From: a bacterium
GTDB lineage: Archaea > Thermoplasmatota > Thermoplasmata > Lutacidiplasmatales > UBA184
Length of the DNA stretch: 48,658 nt
Assembly: GCA_027309555.1 (NCBI GenBank)
Contig: DAIDCO010000008.1
Span: forward strand, 1-48,658
Direction of reading: 5' to 3'
Positions 1 to 8,005 of this stretch are shown here, in pieces; position 1 is the stretch's first letter; each line of letters begins with the position of its first letter. The position numbers were made by a program, and so were the translations under genes. The notes below the pieces were generated by a model. That model worked only from the letters and a program-made list of their open reading frames with translations. It made no database searches and was not told the origin of the DNA.

Positions 1-339
1 AGGGGGAGGAGGAGGGCTCGGAGGGAGGCCACCCGGGGTGGCGCCCGGTCCGGCGCCGCCCTGCCATTGCTGCAACACGGGCGCGGCGGCCACGGGGGGC
101 CGGCGGCGACGGCGCAGCAGTAGGAACGCCACAAGGAGCGCGGCGATCACCAGGACGGCGATTCCTCCGGCGAGATAGGGGCTGAAGCCGGTAGAGGAAG
201 GGCTCTGGCCATACTGATTATTCGTCTGAGCCTGCACCACGCCCAGGTTGGGCGACAATGCGGCAGCGATGACGACCGCCAGCATGGCCGCTCCCAACAG
301 TGCGGGAACGATGCGGCGGACGGGGCGAGTCGGCGCCAT
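1..339 (-). CDS. secreted/membrane-anchored protein, C-terminus cut by window edge
   Basis: The reading frame is open from an ATG at 339 to the window edge (113 codons, no stop). The N-terminus is basic (MAPTRPVRRIVP) and followed by a hydrophobic stretch (residues about 11-30) ending in VVQAQ, which resembles a signal peptide. A second hydrophobic segment (about residues 55-75) ends in a run of five arginines and is followed by a Gly/Pro-rich tail. This suggests a short extracellular loop, one membrane anchor and a disordered cytoplasmic tail. No family was recognised. An AT-rich element (TTTACATA) lies about 50 bases upstream of the start. Confidence 0.6.
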   Translation of the reverse strand, partial: MAPTRPVRRIVPALLGAAMLAVVIAAALSPNLGVVQAQTNNQYGQSPSSTGFSPYLAGGIAVLVIAALLVAFLLLRRRRRPPVAAAPVLQQWQGGAGPGATPGGLPPSPPPPP

Positions 340-521
340 TCACTCCGACGGAGTATACCTTCCTACTTAGCGATGCTGACCGCCCTATGTAAACTTGATG
401 TGGCGTACCGTGAGTTATACGCCGACAACGAGGCGGTGGCTCGACGCGCGGGCGGGCGGAGCTGCCCCGTCTGGGCGGATACGATTTTGAAGTTCGGCAC
501 GCTCGGGAGGCGAGGACCATC

Positions 522-1175
522 GTGGCGTTCCCGTACGTCGAAGTGTTCCTCGGACTCCTTCTGATCTACATGGTCTACTCAGTATGGCAGGGATTGGACG
601 CTCGGATCCCGATCGGCGCGGCCCTCGTCCTGCTCGTCCTCACCGCGATCGTCGACGCCGTTGGCGCGACAGACTCGGCCAACACGCTCGCGGAGTACGT
701 CTTCTTCCTGCTCGGCGCCGGGGTCGTCCTGTTGCTCGTCGAGCACCTGCGCGAGGGACGTCCGTCCCGGACCGTCACCTCCGTCGGTCTAGTTTCCTCG
801 GCGCAGCCCATATCGGCCGAGGCGACGCACCCAGATCAGCCGGCGCCCCAACAGGCGCTCGACCGCCTCCAGCAGGAGTCGGTCCCCGTCATCGACGCTG
901 CGGGTGAGCAGCACGAGGACGATGAACAGGCCCGCGATGGCGAGGCCCACAAGGGGCAACCCGAGGTACGAGACATCTGGTCCGAGGACGACCAGGGCCC
1001 CCGCGACCGGAACAGCGGTAGCGAGGAGTGGCAAGAGGAAGTGTCGACGGAACGGGTGCACATGGGCGAGGAGCGCGAGCTCCCCGAGGGAAAGCGCGAC
1101 GAGGGTGATGTTGGCCCCGCTCCAGGCGATCGCCGCGCCCGTGTAGCCCAACGGCGGGACGAGGGCGATCGCTAG
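522..1175 (+). CDS. small membrane protein; 3' half overlaps the flippase gene antisense
   Basis: A GTG start at 522 opens a frame whose first ~90 residues contain three plausible membrane helices (FLGLLLIYMVYSV, IGAALVLLVLTAIVDAVGA and YVFFLLGAGVVLLLVEHL). After about residue 90 the frame becomes charged and low-complexity because it runs antisense through the convergent flippase gene, reaching a stop only at 1175. The hydrophobic part looks genuinely coding; the long tail may be real read-through of an open antisense frame, or the true stop may have been lost. An AT-rich element (GATTTTGAAG) sits about 35 bases upstream. Function unknown. Confidence 0.45.
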   Translation: MAFPYVEVFLGLLLIYMVYSVWQGLDARIPIGAALVLLVLTAIVDAVGATDSANTLAEYVFFLLGAGVVLLLVEHLREGRPSRTVTSVGLVSSAQPISAEATHPDQPAPQQALDRLQQESVPVIDAAGEQHEDDEQARDGEAHKGQPEVRDIWSEDDQGPRDRNSGSEEWQEEVSTERVHMGEERELPEGKRDEGDVGPAPGDRRARVAQRRDEGDR

Positions 1176-2348
1176 TCCGAGGTCGACGAGCCCGGCGACG
1201 ACGGCGTTGTACATCAGGAGTCGGGTCTGGCCGTAGACGACCTGGGTGGTCGACGCTGGCCCACACAACGTCGTAACGAAGCTTCCCAGGACCGCGATCT
1301 GGAGAGGAACGATCACGAACGTGTAGTTCGACCCGTAGACGAAGCCGAGCGAACTGCTCGGGAGGAAGAAGAAGAGGAGGAAGAGCGGGAGCGATAGCAG
1401 AATCATCCACTTCGTGACCGTGGCGTACGTCAGCCCGATCGAGCCCGTGTCGTGCTGGCGCAGGAACTTCGTCGCCACGGGCAAGAAGATGTATCCCAGA
1501 GCACCGATCCCGATCTGGAGCAGCCGCGCGAGGGTCAGCGAGACCGCGTAGGTGCCGACCTCGGCCGGATGGTAGATCCCGAGGAAGACGGTGTCGCCGG
1601 AGCCCGACACGCTGCTCATGATCCCCACGACGAAGAGCGGGGCCGCGAATCGGAGCAGGCGCCCGACCGCCTCGGGCGCCCGGGGTCCAGAAGCGAGATG
1701 GCGGGGGAGCCGTCGATAGGCGTAGACGACCAGCAACAGCAACGTCACCGCATTCGCCGCGGCGTACGCGACCAGCGCCTCGCCGAAGGAGAGCCCGTAG
1801 GTCGGAAGGAAGACCCCGACCCCGAGGAATGCCACGAACAGCGCGGGAGTGACGATCTGGACGAAGAGGGCGTTCGGGAAGACGTCCTCGAACCCCTGAA
1901 AGATCGAGGCGATCATCGTCGCGATGATCGACGTGCCGATCGCCACCGAGAAGAACTCGAGCGCGAGGCCGAGCTCGGGCTCTCCGAGCGCCCGCGCGAT
2001 CGCCCCGGAGAAGACCCAGAGGACGAGGGAGCTCGCGAACGCAGCGACGCTGCCAATGGCCAGGCTCGCGCGGACGATCGCCCGACGCTCGTCGTCGGTC
2101 CCGGCGTAGGGGATGCTGCGGGCGATCGCGCTCGGCAGCCCGAGCGTCCCGAACGCGGAGAGGATCCCCGCGAGCGAGAGGCCGAACGAGAAGGCGTTCC
2201 AGTCGGCGGGCGAGATGCCGCGGACGATCACCACGCGCGAGACGAAGGTGAGGCCTACGAGGCAGAGCGTGGCGACCAGCAGAAAGAGGGTTCCCCGAGT
2301 AACGGTGGACAGTCCCTCGCGGACGGCCGAACCGGACTCCGTGGCCAC
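789..2348 (-). CDS. polysaccharide/lipid-linked oligosaccharide flippase (MOP superfamily)
   Basis: The 519-residue protein is almost entirely transmembrane, with about 12-14 helices, the usual length for Wzx/RfbX-type flippases. The N-terminal pattern (REGLSTVTRGTLFLLVATL, then VSRVVIVRGISPADW) is typical of the first two helices of archaeal polysaccharide-biosynthesis exporters. A longer frame extends to 2699, but it runs antisense through the next gene and is Arg/Pro-rich. The GTG at 2348 puts the start just before the first helix and was chosen for that reason. Such proteins flip lipid-linked glycans across the cell membrane. The divergent neighbour is a GT-C-like membrane protein, which fits a role in surface glycosylation. 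Substrate cannot be told from sequence. Confidence 0.85.
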   Translation of the reverse strand: MATESGSAVREGLSTVTRGTLFLLVATLCLVGLTFVSRVVIVRGISPADWNAFSFGLSLAGILSAFGTLGLPSAIARSIPYAGTDDERRAIVRASLAIGSVAAFASSLVLWVFSGAIARALGEPELGLALEFFSVAIGTSIIATMIASIFQGFEDVFPNALFVQIVTPALFVAFLGVGVFLPTYGLSFGEALVAYAAANAVTLLLLVVYAYRRLPRHLASGPRAPEAVGRLLRFAAPLFVVGIMSSVSGSGDTVFLGIYHPAEVGTYAVSLTLARLLQIGIGALGYIFLPVATKFLRQHDTGSIGLTYATVTKWMILLSLPLFLLFFFLPSSSLGFVYGSNYTFVIVPLQIAVLGSFVTTLCGPASTTQVVYGQTRLLMYNAVVAGLVDLGLAIALVPPLGYTGAAIAWSGANITLVALSLGELALLAHVHPFRRHFLLPLLATAVPVAGALVVLGPDVSYLGLPLVGLAIAGLFIVLVLLTRSVDDGDRLLLEAVERLLGRRLIWVRRLGRYGLRRGN

Positions 2349-2410
2349 GAAGCGCTCCGGCGACCGGCTCCCCTCGGACGGTAAATAGCTAGCGATTGAT
2401 TCGCCGGCAG

Positions 2411-2419
2411 GGTTCTTAA
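2411..2419 (+). promoter_or_regulatory. TATA-like box for the GT-C-like gene
   Basis: TTCTTAAAG lies about 28 bases upstream of the GTG at 2443 in otherwise GC-rich DNA. This spacing places transcription initiation at or next to the start codon, supporting a leaderless mRNA and the chosen start. Confidence 0.5.
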
Positions 2420-2442
2420 AGCGGCCCGCGGGTCGCGGTCGC

Positions 2443-4503
2443 GTGGCGTTACCCGGTCCGGCCGGTGCAGAGTGGGCGACCGCGCTTCTCCTCTGGGCCG
2501 TTGTGGCCGCCGTCCTCGGAGAGCCCCTCCGCCACTTCGCGGGCCGGTGGGTCACCACCTGGCGGCAGCCCGAGCCGATCGAGCGCTTCGTTCTCGACCT
2601 GTACCTGGGTGGGGCAGTGCTGTACGTGCTCGCCGCGGTCCCCTTTGGCTTGTTCGTCGCCCCGGTGGTGCTCGGTCTTCCGGTCGTGGCAGCGGTCATC
2701 GTGCTCGCCCTCGTCGCCCGCGCACGCCGGGCGGGAGCGACCCCCGACCTCCTCGTCGGGGCTCTGGGGCGGCTCGTCCGGCCGACGTATCTCGTCGTCC
2801 TCCTCTCGGCCTTCGCGCTCTACGTCCTCGAGCTCGTGGTCGCGCTGCCGGTCGGCACCGGCAACACGTTCGACTCCGGCCTCCTGACGACGTACACGGC
2901 TCTCCTTCTCCAGCACCACGCGATCCCGCTCTCCTTCCAGCCGTACGCCGCCCCGGCGATCCTCTACCCTCAGGGCACGACGGTCTGGCTCGGCTGGGCC
3001 CAGGTGACCTGGGGCCTCCCGCCGGCCCGGGCGAGCCTGCTCGTGACCCCGCTGTTCTTCGCGCTCGCCCCCCTCGGGGCCTTCGTCTTCGGCCACCGCT
3101 GGTTCGGGACCGAACGCGCCGGTCTCGCTTTCGCCCTCACCATCGCTTGGCTTGCACCCTGGACTCGAGGGCTGGTCGGCGGCAGCAACGACTTCGTCTT
3201 CGCCTTTCCCCTGGTCTTGCTACTCGCGGGCCAGGCCGCCGCGTGGTTCCGCACTCCGCTCCTCTCGGCAGGGAACGCCGTCGGATTCGGACTGCTCGTG
3301 GGCTACTCGGCGGCGATGAATCCCGTCGGGGCGGAATGGCTCGTCCTCACGGTGCTCATCGGCACGGTGGCCGCCGGGCCGACCCGACTCCGCGCCCTGA
3401 TCTCGAGGCTTGGCCGTTGGGGGCTCGCTGCGGGAGCGAGCCTGCTTGGCGTGGTGCCGTCGCTCTACGTCCTCGTTCTTGGCTATGCGAGTCCTGGGTT
3501 CGTCCCCGGCGCTGCCGCCGCGCCGGCCGGCTCGCCGAACGGGATCACGCTCGCGCAGCTCCTCGGGAGCATCGACCCCTTCCTTTTCCGGCCCCAGGAT
3601 GTCCAACTCTCTCCCGTTCCCGAGCTCCGGTTCGAGCTCGCGGTCCTGATCGTGATCGGCCTTGGCCTCCTCGTCCTGGCCCGCCCCGGCTCGGCCCTCG
3701 AGCGGTACCTGGCCGGGTTCCGACGCTTCGCCCTGGTCGCCGGGGTCGTGATCACCGGCTTGCTCGGGGTCCTTCTGCTCGCCTCCGCGTCCGTCCCGTT
3801 CGCCGTAGCGGTCGCGGCGATCACCAGTGAGGGAGAGCTCTCCGCGTGGGTGCTCACACTGTACGCCTTTGTCGCGGCATTGCCGCTCGTGCTCGCCCTC
3901 GAGCGTTTCGTGGGATGGCTGGACAGTCTGCGACCGGCGCCCCCGACGACCGCGCGGCCCGTTCGTCGACGGGCCGTCGGCGTGGCGCCGAGGCTCGACC
4001 CGACCCGGGCGATCGTTCCCCTTGCGGTCGCCCTCCTGATCGTCGTCCCGGGGGTCGTGCTCACTCCTACCGCCCTTCCCCCCGTCCTGGCGACCCTCTA
4101 CGGGGACTTCGGTCGCGTGAGTGCGGACGACCTGCAGCTCCTCGAGTACGCGGGTACTCACCTCCCTCCCGGCGCCCGGGTCCTGATCGCGCCGGGGAGC
4201 GCGGGCGACTTCCTCCCGGGGTACGCCCCGAACGTCGTGCTGCTCTACCCTCTCATTCCGGGCTTTCCGTGGACGAATCGCTCCTACAATCTCGTCGTGG
4301 CCGAGCTTTCGAACGCCACGATGGATGCGCGAGGTCGGGCTGCCCTTATGGCCCTTGACGTCGAGTTCGTCGTCGTGACGGGCAACAACACCGTCCTCTG
4401 GCCGGCCTTCTCCCCCCTGCCGCTCCTTGCGGACCCGGGGACCTTCCCGCTGCTTCAATCCTACGGGAGCGCGTACCTCTTCGGCGTGGGGGCTGGGGCG
4501 TGA
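2443..4503 (+). CDS. polytopic membrane protein, GT-C glycosyltransferase-like
   Basis: This 686-residue protein has a dozen or more hydrophobic segments up to about residue 550, then a soluble C-terminal domain of about 120 residues (begins near LLEYAGTHLPPGARVL). Long N-terminal membrane domain plus a C-terminal extracytoplasmic domain is the layout of GT-C glycosyltransferases and oligosaccharyltransferase-like proteins. No catalytic motif could be assigned with certainty. It is divergent from a glycan flippase, so a role in building or transferring surface glycans is inferred from architecture and neighbourhood. The GTG start is supported by the TATA-like box 28 bases upstream. Confidence 0.65.
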   Translation: MALPGPAGAEWATALLLWAVVAAVLGEPLRHFAGRWVTTWRQPEPIERFVLDLYLGGAVLYVLAAVPFGLFVAPVVLGLPVVAAVIVLALVARARRAGATPDLLVGALGRLVRPTYLVVLLSAFALYVLELVVALPVGTGNTFDSGLLTTYTALLLQHHAIPLSFQPYAAPAILYPQGTTVWLGWAQVTWGLPPARASLLVTPLFFALAPLGAFVFGHRWFGTERAGLAFALTIAWLAPWTRGLVGGSNDFVFAFPLVLLLAGQAAAWFRTPLLSAGNAVGFGLLVGYSAAMNPVGAEWLVLTVLIGTVAAGPTRLRALISRLGRWGLAAGASLLGVVPSLYVLVLGYASPGFVPGAAAAPAGSPNGITLAQLLGSIDPFLFRPQDVQLSPVPELRFELAVLIVIGLGLLVLARPGSALERYLAGFRRFALVAGVVITGLLGVLLLASASVPFAVAVAAITSEGELSAWVLTLYAFVAALPLVLALERFVGWLDSLRPAPPTTARPVRRRAVGVAPRLDPTRAIVPLAVALLIVVPGVVLTPTALPPVLATLYGDFGRVSADDLQLLEYAGTHLPPGARVLIAPGSAGDFLPGYAPNVVLLYPLIPGFPWTNRSYNLVVAELSNATMDARGRAALMALDVEFVVVTGNNTVLWPAFSPLPLLADPGTFPLLQSYGSAYLFGVGAGA

Positions 4504-4519
4504 GCCGCCAACGCGCCGG

Positions 4520-5419
4520 TCAGACGAACTCGTCGAGGAGCGCGTCCTTCCCGTGGAGTCCGGCGGGCTGGAAGGCGAGCGGCCCAGCCGACAGAACCTC
4601 CTCGAGCTCCTCGTACGTCGGGCGGTCCACGCGATAGAAGAGCCCGATCGGGATCTTGTCGCCCCACTCGAGCGAGCGCTGCCAGGCGGCCACGAGGTCC
4701 GCGGGGTCGTGCCCCGCGCTCTCGAGCTTGTAGACACGCTGCCGGAAGAAATCGAACGTGTTGATCTTGTTGTACGTCACGCACGGGCTAAAGACGTCCA
4801 CGAACGCGAATCCCTTGTGCTGGATCCCGTTCGCGACCAGGTCGGTGAGGTGCTTCACATCACCAGAAAATCCCCGCGCGACATACGTCGCGCCGCTCGC
4901 GAGCGCGAGGGCGATCGGGTCGATCGGGTTCTCGATCACTCCGTTCGGAGTCGATTTCGTCTTTTGGCCCATCGTGGACGTGGGGCTCGCCTGGCCGGTC
5001 GTGAGCCCATAGATCTGATTGTCCATGGTCACGTAGGTGAGGTCGACGTTGCGGCGCATCGCGTGAACGAAATGGCCGGCGCCGATCCCGAATCCGTCCC
5101 CGTCCCCGCCGGTTCCGAGTACCGTGAGCCCATGATTGGCCCAGCGGATGCCCTCGGCGACCGGAAGGGACCGACCGTGGATCCCGTGGAACCCATAGGA
5201 GGAAAGGAAGTGCGGGAGGTTCGACGAGCAGCCGATCCCCGAGACGACCACGACGTCGTGGCTCGGGATCCGGAGCCGCTTCAGCGCCATCTCGACCGCC
5301 GCCACGACGCCGAAGTCGCCGCAACCCGGACACCAGGTGGGCTTCGTGTCGGACTTCCCCACGGTCGGTAGGGGCGTGCCGATACCGGCCGATGGCGTCG
5401 CCGCAGAGCTCCCCGTCAT
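4520..5419 (-). CDS. korB: 2-oxoacid:ferredoxin oxidoreductase, beta subunit
   Basis: This 299-residue subunit carries the thiamine diphosphate site. The N-terminal WCPGCGDFGV motif and the later GTGGDGDGFGIG and DNQIYGLTTGQ motifs are diagnostic of the family; GDGD...N binds Mg-ThDP. With KorA it oxidatively decarboxylates a 2-oxoacid (2-oxoglutarate, pyruvate or a broader range in archaea) to the acyl-CoA and reduces ferredoxin in the cytoplasm. It starts one base after the korA stop, so the two are co-transcribed and probably translationally coupled. No separate ferredoxin-like delta subunit is adjacent, matching the two-subunit archaeal type. Exact substrate is not determined. Confidence 0.95.
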   Translation of the reverse strand: MTGSSAATPSAGIGTPLPTVGKSDTKPTWCPGCGDFGVVAAVEMALKRLRIPSHDVVVVSGIGCSSNLPHFLSSYGFHGIHGRSLPVAEGIRWANHGLTVLGTGGDGDGFGIGAGHFVHAMRRNVDLTYVTMDNQIYGLTTGQASPTSTMGQKTKSTPNGVIENPIDPIALALASGATYVARGFSGDVKHLTDLVANGIQHKGFAFVDVFSPCVTYNKINTFDFFRQRVYKLESAGHDPADLVAAWQRSLEWGDKIPIGLFYRVDRPTYEELEEVLSAGPLAFQPAGLHGKDALLDEFV

Positions 5420-5420
5420 C

Positions 5421-7160
5421 CTACATCACCTCGAGCGCCCGCGCGACAATCTCGTGCGGGAGGAACGGCTCGCCGTCGTACTTGAGCAAGCGGTTCGGAA
5501 GGTAGATCCCGGTCTCGGCGCGCAGCAGGCGACCGAATTGGCCGGAGTAGTTCCCTTCGACGAGCAGCGTGTTCCGGGTTCGGGCGAACGCCGCGAGGAC
5601 CTTAGCGCCGTCGAGCGGGTAGACCGTTGGGAACCGAAGTAGGTTCGTCGTCCGGCCGCCGCTCGCGAGTTCCGTCATCGCGTCGCGCACCGCTCCGACG
5701 GTCGACCCCCACGCGACGAACGTGAGCGGAGCATCGACCGGACCCTCGAAGACCGGACCCGGCGCGCTCGCCGCGATGCCCGCGAGCTTCTTCATGCGCT
5801 TGTCCATCATACGCTGGCGCTCGGAGATCCAGCGGGGGATCCCGGCCCGGACGTCCGAGATGAGGTGCCCCCGTTCGTCGTGCTCGTCGGAGCCCGCGAC
5901 GAACTGTAGGCCCGGTTGGCCCGGGATCGCCCGCGGGGAAACGCCCGAATCGGTGAACTGGTACCGGAGGTAGGCCGAGCCGTTCGAAGGTACCTGGAAC
6001 AGCGAGGGGACGGGGACATCAAGGTCGATCTCCGTGCGGTCGACCGTCATGTAGTTCTCGGAGAGATGCAGGTCGCTCGCGACCAATATTGGGGTCTGCC
6101 ACTCCTCCGCGAGACGGAAGGCGTCGATCATCGCCCGGTAAGCCTCCGCGGGAGTGGCGGGGGCGAGGATCGCCCGGGGGAACTCGCCCTGACCCGCACC
6201 GAGCATCAGGTTGAGGTCGCCCTGCTCCGTCTTCGTGGGGAGGCCCGTGGAGGGTCCCGAGCGCTGCGATTCGACCACGACGACCGGCGTCTCGGTCATG
6301 CCGGCCATTCCGAGCGCTTCGACCATGAGCGAGAAGCCGCCCCCGCTGGTCGCGGTCATCGAGCGCACGCCCGCGAACGACGCACCGATCGCCATGTGGA
6401 TGGCGGCAAGTTCGTCCTCGGCCTGCTTGACGACCACGCCGAGCGAGGTCGAATGGGCGGCCATCCAGTGCATGATCGAGGTGGCGGGGGTCATTGGGTA
6501 TTGCGAAAGGAACTTGCATCCGGCGGCCGCCGCGCCGAGCGCGATCGCTTGGTTGCCGGTCATGAGGAGCTTCGGAGCCCCGTGGGGGGAGAGCGCGCGA
6601 ACGTTCCGGCCCGCGTGCGCCTCCGCAAAGTGGTAACCGTCCGCACTGGCCCCGACGTTCCAGTCGACCACTGGGCCGGCCTTGCTCCCGAACGAGTCGG
6701 TCAGTACCTGGTGCAGGAGCTCGAGCGGGATCCCCGCGAGGAAGGCGGTCGCCCCGATCCCGCCCCCGTTCTGCAGGATCGACTGGCTCGTGTACTTACG
6801 GGCGATCTCTAACGTCGGCACGGCGAGCGGGGAGATTCCCGTCGGCAGGTCCGCGGGAGCGAGCGGGAACTTCTCGGGGTCGAAGACCACCGTTCCTCCG
6901 GGCCGCAGTGCGGCCGCATGAATATCCACCGTCGACCGGTCGAGCGCGTACAGGATGTCGGCCCCATCCCCGGGCGATTCCGGGCGTCCGTCGGATGCCC
7001 GGGCCTGGAACCAGACGTGCCCGCCCCGGATCACCGACTGGTAGGCGTTGAGCCCGAAGACGTGGAGTCCCATCCGAGAGAAGCATCGAGCGACCGACTC
7101 GCCGATCGACTGGATCCCGTCGCCGGCCTGCCCCCCGACGCGGACCGCGATCTCGCTCAT
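5421..7160 (-). CDS. korA: 2-oxoacid:ferredoxin oxidoreductase, fused gamma-alpha subunit
   Basis: The 579-residue protein begins with the gamma domain (IAVRVGGQAGDGIQSIGE, CoA/oxidoreductase domain, about residues 1-190) and continues into the alpha pyrimidine-binding domain (GNQAIALGAAAAGC; YPMTPATSIMHW; TATSGGGFSLM). The YPMTP motif is the substrate-determining loop of archaeal 2-oxoacid oxidoreductases. A longer frame starts at a TTG at 7172, but the ATG at 7160 is preferred: a TATA-like CTTAATACG lies about 27 bases upstream and the gamma domain starts directly there. First gene of the korA-korB operon. Confidence 0.95.
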   Translation of the reverse strand: MSEIAVRVGGQAGDGIQSIGESVARCFSRMGLHVFGLNAYQSVIRGGHVWFQARASDGRPESPGDGADILYALDRSTVDIHAAALRPGGTVVFDPEKFPLAPADLPTGISPLAVPTLEIARKYTSQSILQNGGGIGATAFLAGIPLELLHQVLTDSFGSKAGPVVDWNVGASADGYHFAEAHAGRNVRALSPHGAPKLLMTGNQAIALGAAAAGCKFLSQYPMTPATSIMHWMAAHSTSLGVVVKQAEDELAAIHMAIGASFAGVRSMTATSGGGFSLMVEALGMAGMTETPVVVVESQRSGPSTGLPTKTEQGDLNLMLGAGQGEFPRAILAPATPAEAYRAMIDAFRLAEEWQTPILVASDLHLSENYMTVDRTEIDLDVPVPSLFQVPSNGSAYLRYQFTDSGVSPRAIPGQPGLQFVAGSDEHDERGHLISDVRAGIPRWISERQRMMDKRMKKLAGIAASAPGPVFEGPVDAPLTFVAWGSTVGAVRDAMTELASGGRTTNLLRFPTVYPLDGAKVLAAFARTRNTLLVEGNYSGQFGRLLRAETGIYLPNRLLKYDGEPFLPHEIVARALEVM

Positions 7161-7271
7161 CCACCATTTCAACGACCGAGCGTATTAAGCGGTTGGGGCC
7201 CGGTGCATTGCAACGGGGTTTTTTTGAGGTGCCGGGCGTACTCCGGCAGCGTGGGCCGAGCTGGTGGTACG

Positions 7272-7517
7272 GTGCAGATCCTCCTCTTCGCCTCCGCCCG
7301 CGAAGCGGCAGGGCGGGGGGCGCTCGAGTGGCCCGTGCCACCCGGCGGACTGAGCGCCCGGGCGCTCGTCCACGCGCTCGAGGACCGATACCCTCGCCTG
7401 GGTCCGACGCTCCGGGCTTCCCGGTTCGTCCGCAACGGCCGCTACCTCGAAGACCTCAACGTGCGGCTAAAGGACGGGGACGAGTTCGCGGTGCACCCCC
7501 CGTACGGCGGGGGCTGA
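7272..7517 (+). CDS. moaD: MoaD-like small subunit of molybdopterin synthase
   Basis: The 81-residue product has the ubiquitin-like MoaD pattern: an opening beta strand and LFASAREAAGR, then a C-terminal DGDEFAVHPPYGGG ending in the Gly-Gly that is adenylated and thiocarboxylated. It donates sulfur to the MoaE partner during molybdopterin synthesis. The moaE start lies two bases past its stop. The GTG at 7272 opens directly on the first strand; an in-frame GTG at 7251 is an alternative, placed about 29 bases below a T-run (TTTTTTT) that might act as a promoter. Confidence 0.85.
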   Translation: MQILLFASAREAAGRGALEWPVPPGGLSARALVHALEDRYPRLGPTLRASRFVRNGRYLEDLNVRLKDGDEFAVHPPYGGG

Positions 7518-7519
7518 AC

Positions 7520-8005
7520 ATGAGCGTCCGCCTGACCGGGGAACCGCTGTCGGTGGACCGGGCGATGCGCGAGTTGGAGGCTCCTGGCCTCGGGGGAGTG
7601 GTACTCTTTGCGGGCCGGGTACGCCCCGACCCGGGCCGAACCGGTCCGGTCGTGGCGCTCATCTATGAGGCCCACGAGGCTCCGGCGCTCCGCGAGCTCC
7701 GGGAGATCGAACGGGAGGCGCGTCGTCGCTTCGGCGCAATGCGGATCGTGCTCTGGCACCGGGTGGGACGGCTCGGCGTCGGCGAGGTCGCGGTCGTGGT
7801 CGGCGCGGCCTGTCCCCACCGCGGTCCGGCGTTCGATGCGGCACGCTACCTGATCGAGGAGCTGAAAGCTTCGGTCCCTATTTGGAAGACGGAGCGAGCA
7901 CGACCCGGGCGTCGACCGCGACGACCCCCTGCCCGGCGGGGAGCACGATCAACGGATTCAGGTCGAGCTCGACGACCTCGGGCAGGTCCATCGCGAGCTG
8001 GCTGA
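7520..8005 (+). CDS. moaE: MoaE-like large subunit of molybdopterin synthase
   Basis: The first ~118 residues match MoaE: VRLTGEPLSVDRAMREL, GGVVLFAGRVR, LIYEAHEAPALREL, IVLWHRVGRLGVGEVAVVVG, HRGPAFDAARYLIEELKASVPIWKTE. The late Lys residues in ELKASVPIWK correspond to the catalytic/substrate-binding region of the family. It converts precursor Z (cPMP) to molybdopterin with MoaD. The last ~40 residues are Arg/Pro-rich and lie antisense inside the convergent acyl-CoA synthetase gene (128-base overlap), so the real protein may simply carry a non-conserved tail. Starts two bases after moaD. Confidence 0.85.
   Translation: MSVRLTGEPLSVDRAMRELEAPGLGGVVLFAGRVRPDPGRTGPVVALIYEAHEAPALRELREIEREARRRFGAMRIVLWHRVGRLGVGEVAVVVGAACPHRGPAFDAARYLIEELKASVPIWKTERARPGRRPRRPPARRGARSTDSGRARRPRAGPSRAG

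Noticed and set aside
1452-2384. 310-codon plus-strand frame opposite the flippase
   Set aside because: Charged low-complexity translation of the antisense strand; no protein-like features.
3220-4737. 505-codon minus-strand frame opposite the GT-C-like gene
   Set aside because: Arg/Gly/Glu-rich low-complexity antisense sequence typical of high-GC DNA; the plus-strand frame encodes clear membrane helices.
7210-7224. T7 run near 7219 as a transcription terminator for the plus strand
   Set aside because: No plus-strand gene ends just before it; it lies between divergent korA and moaD and may equally be a promoter element.
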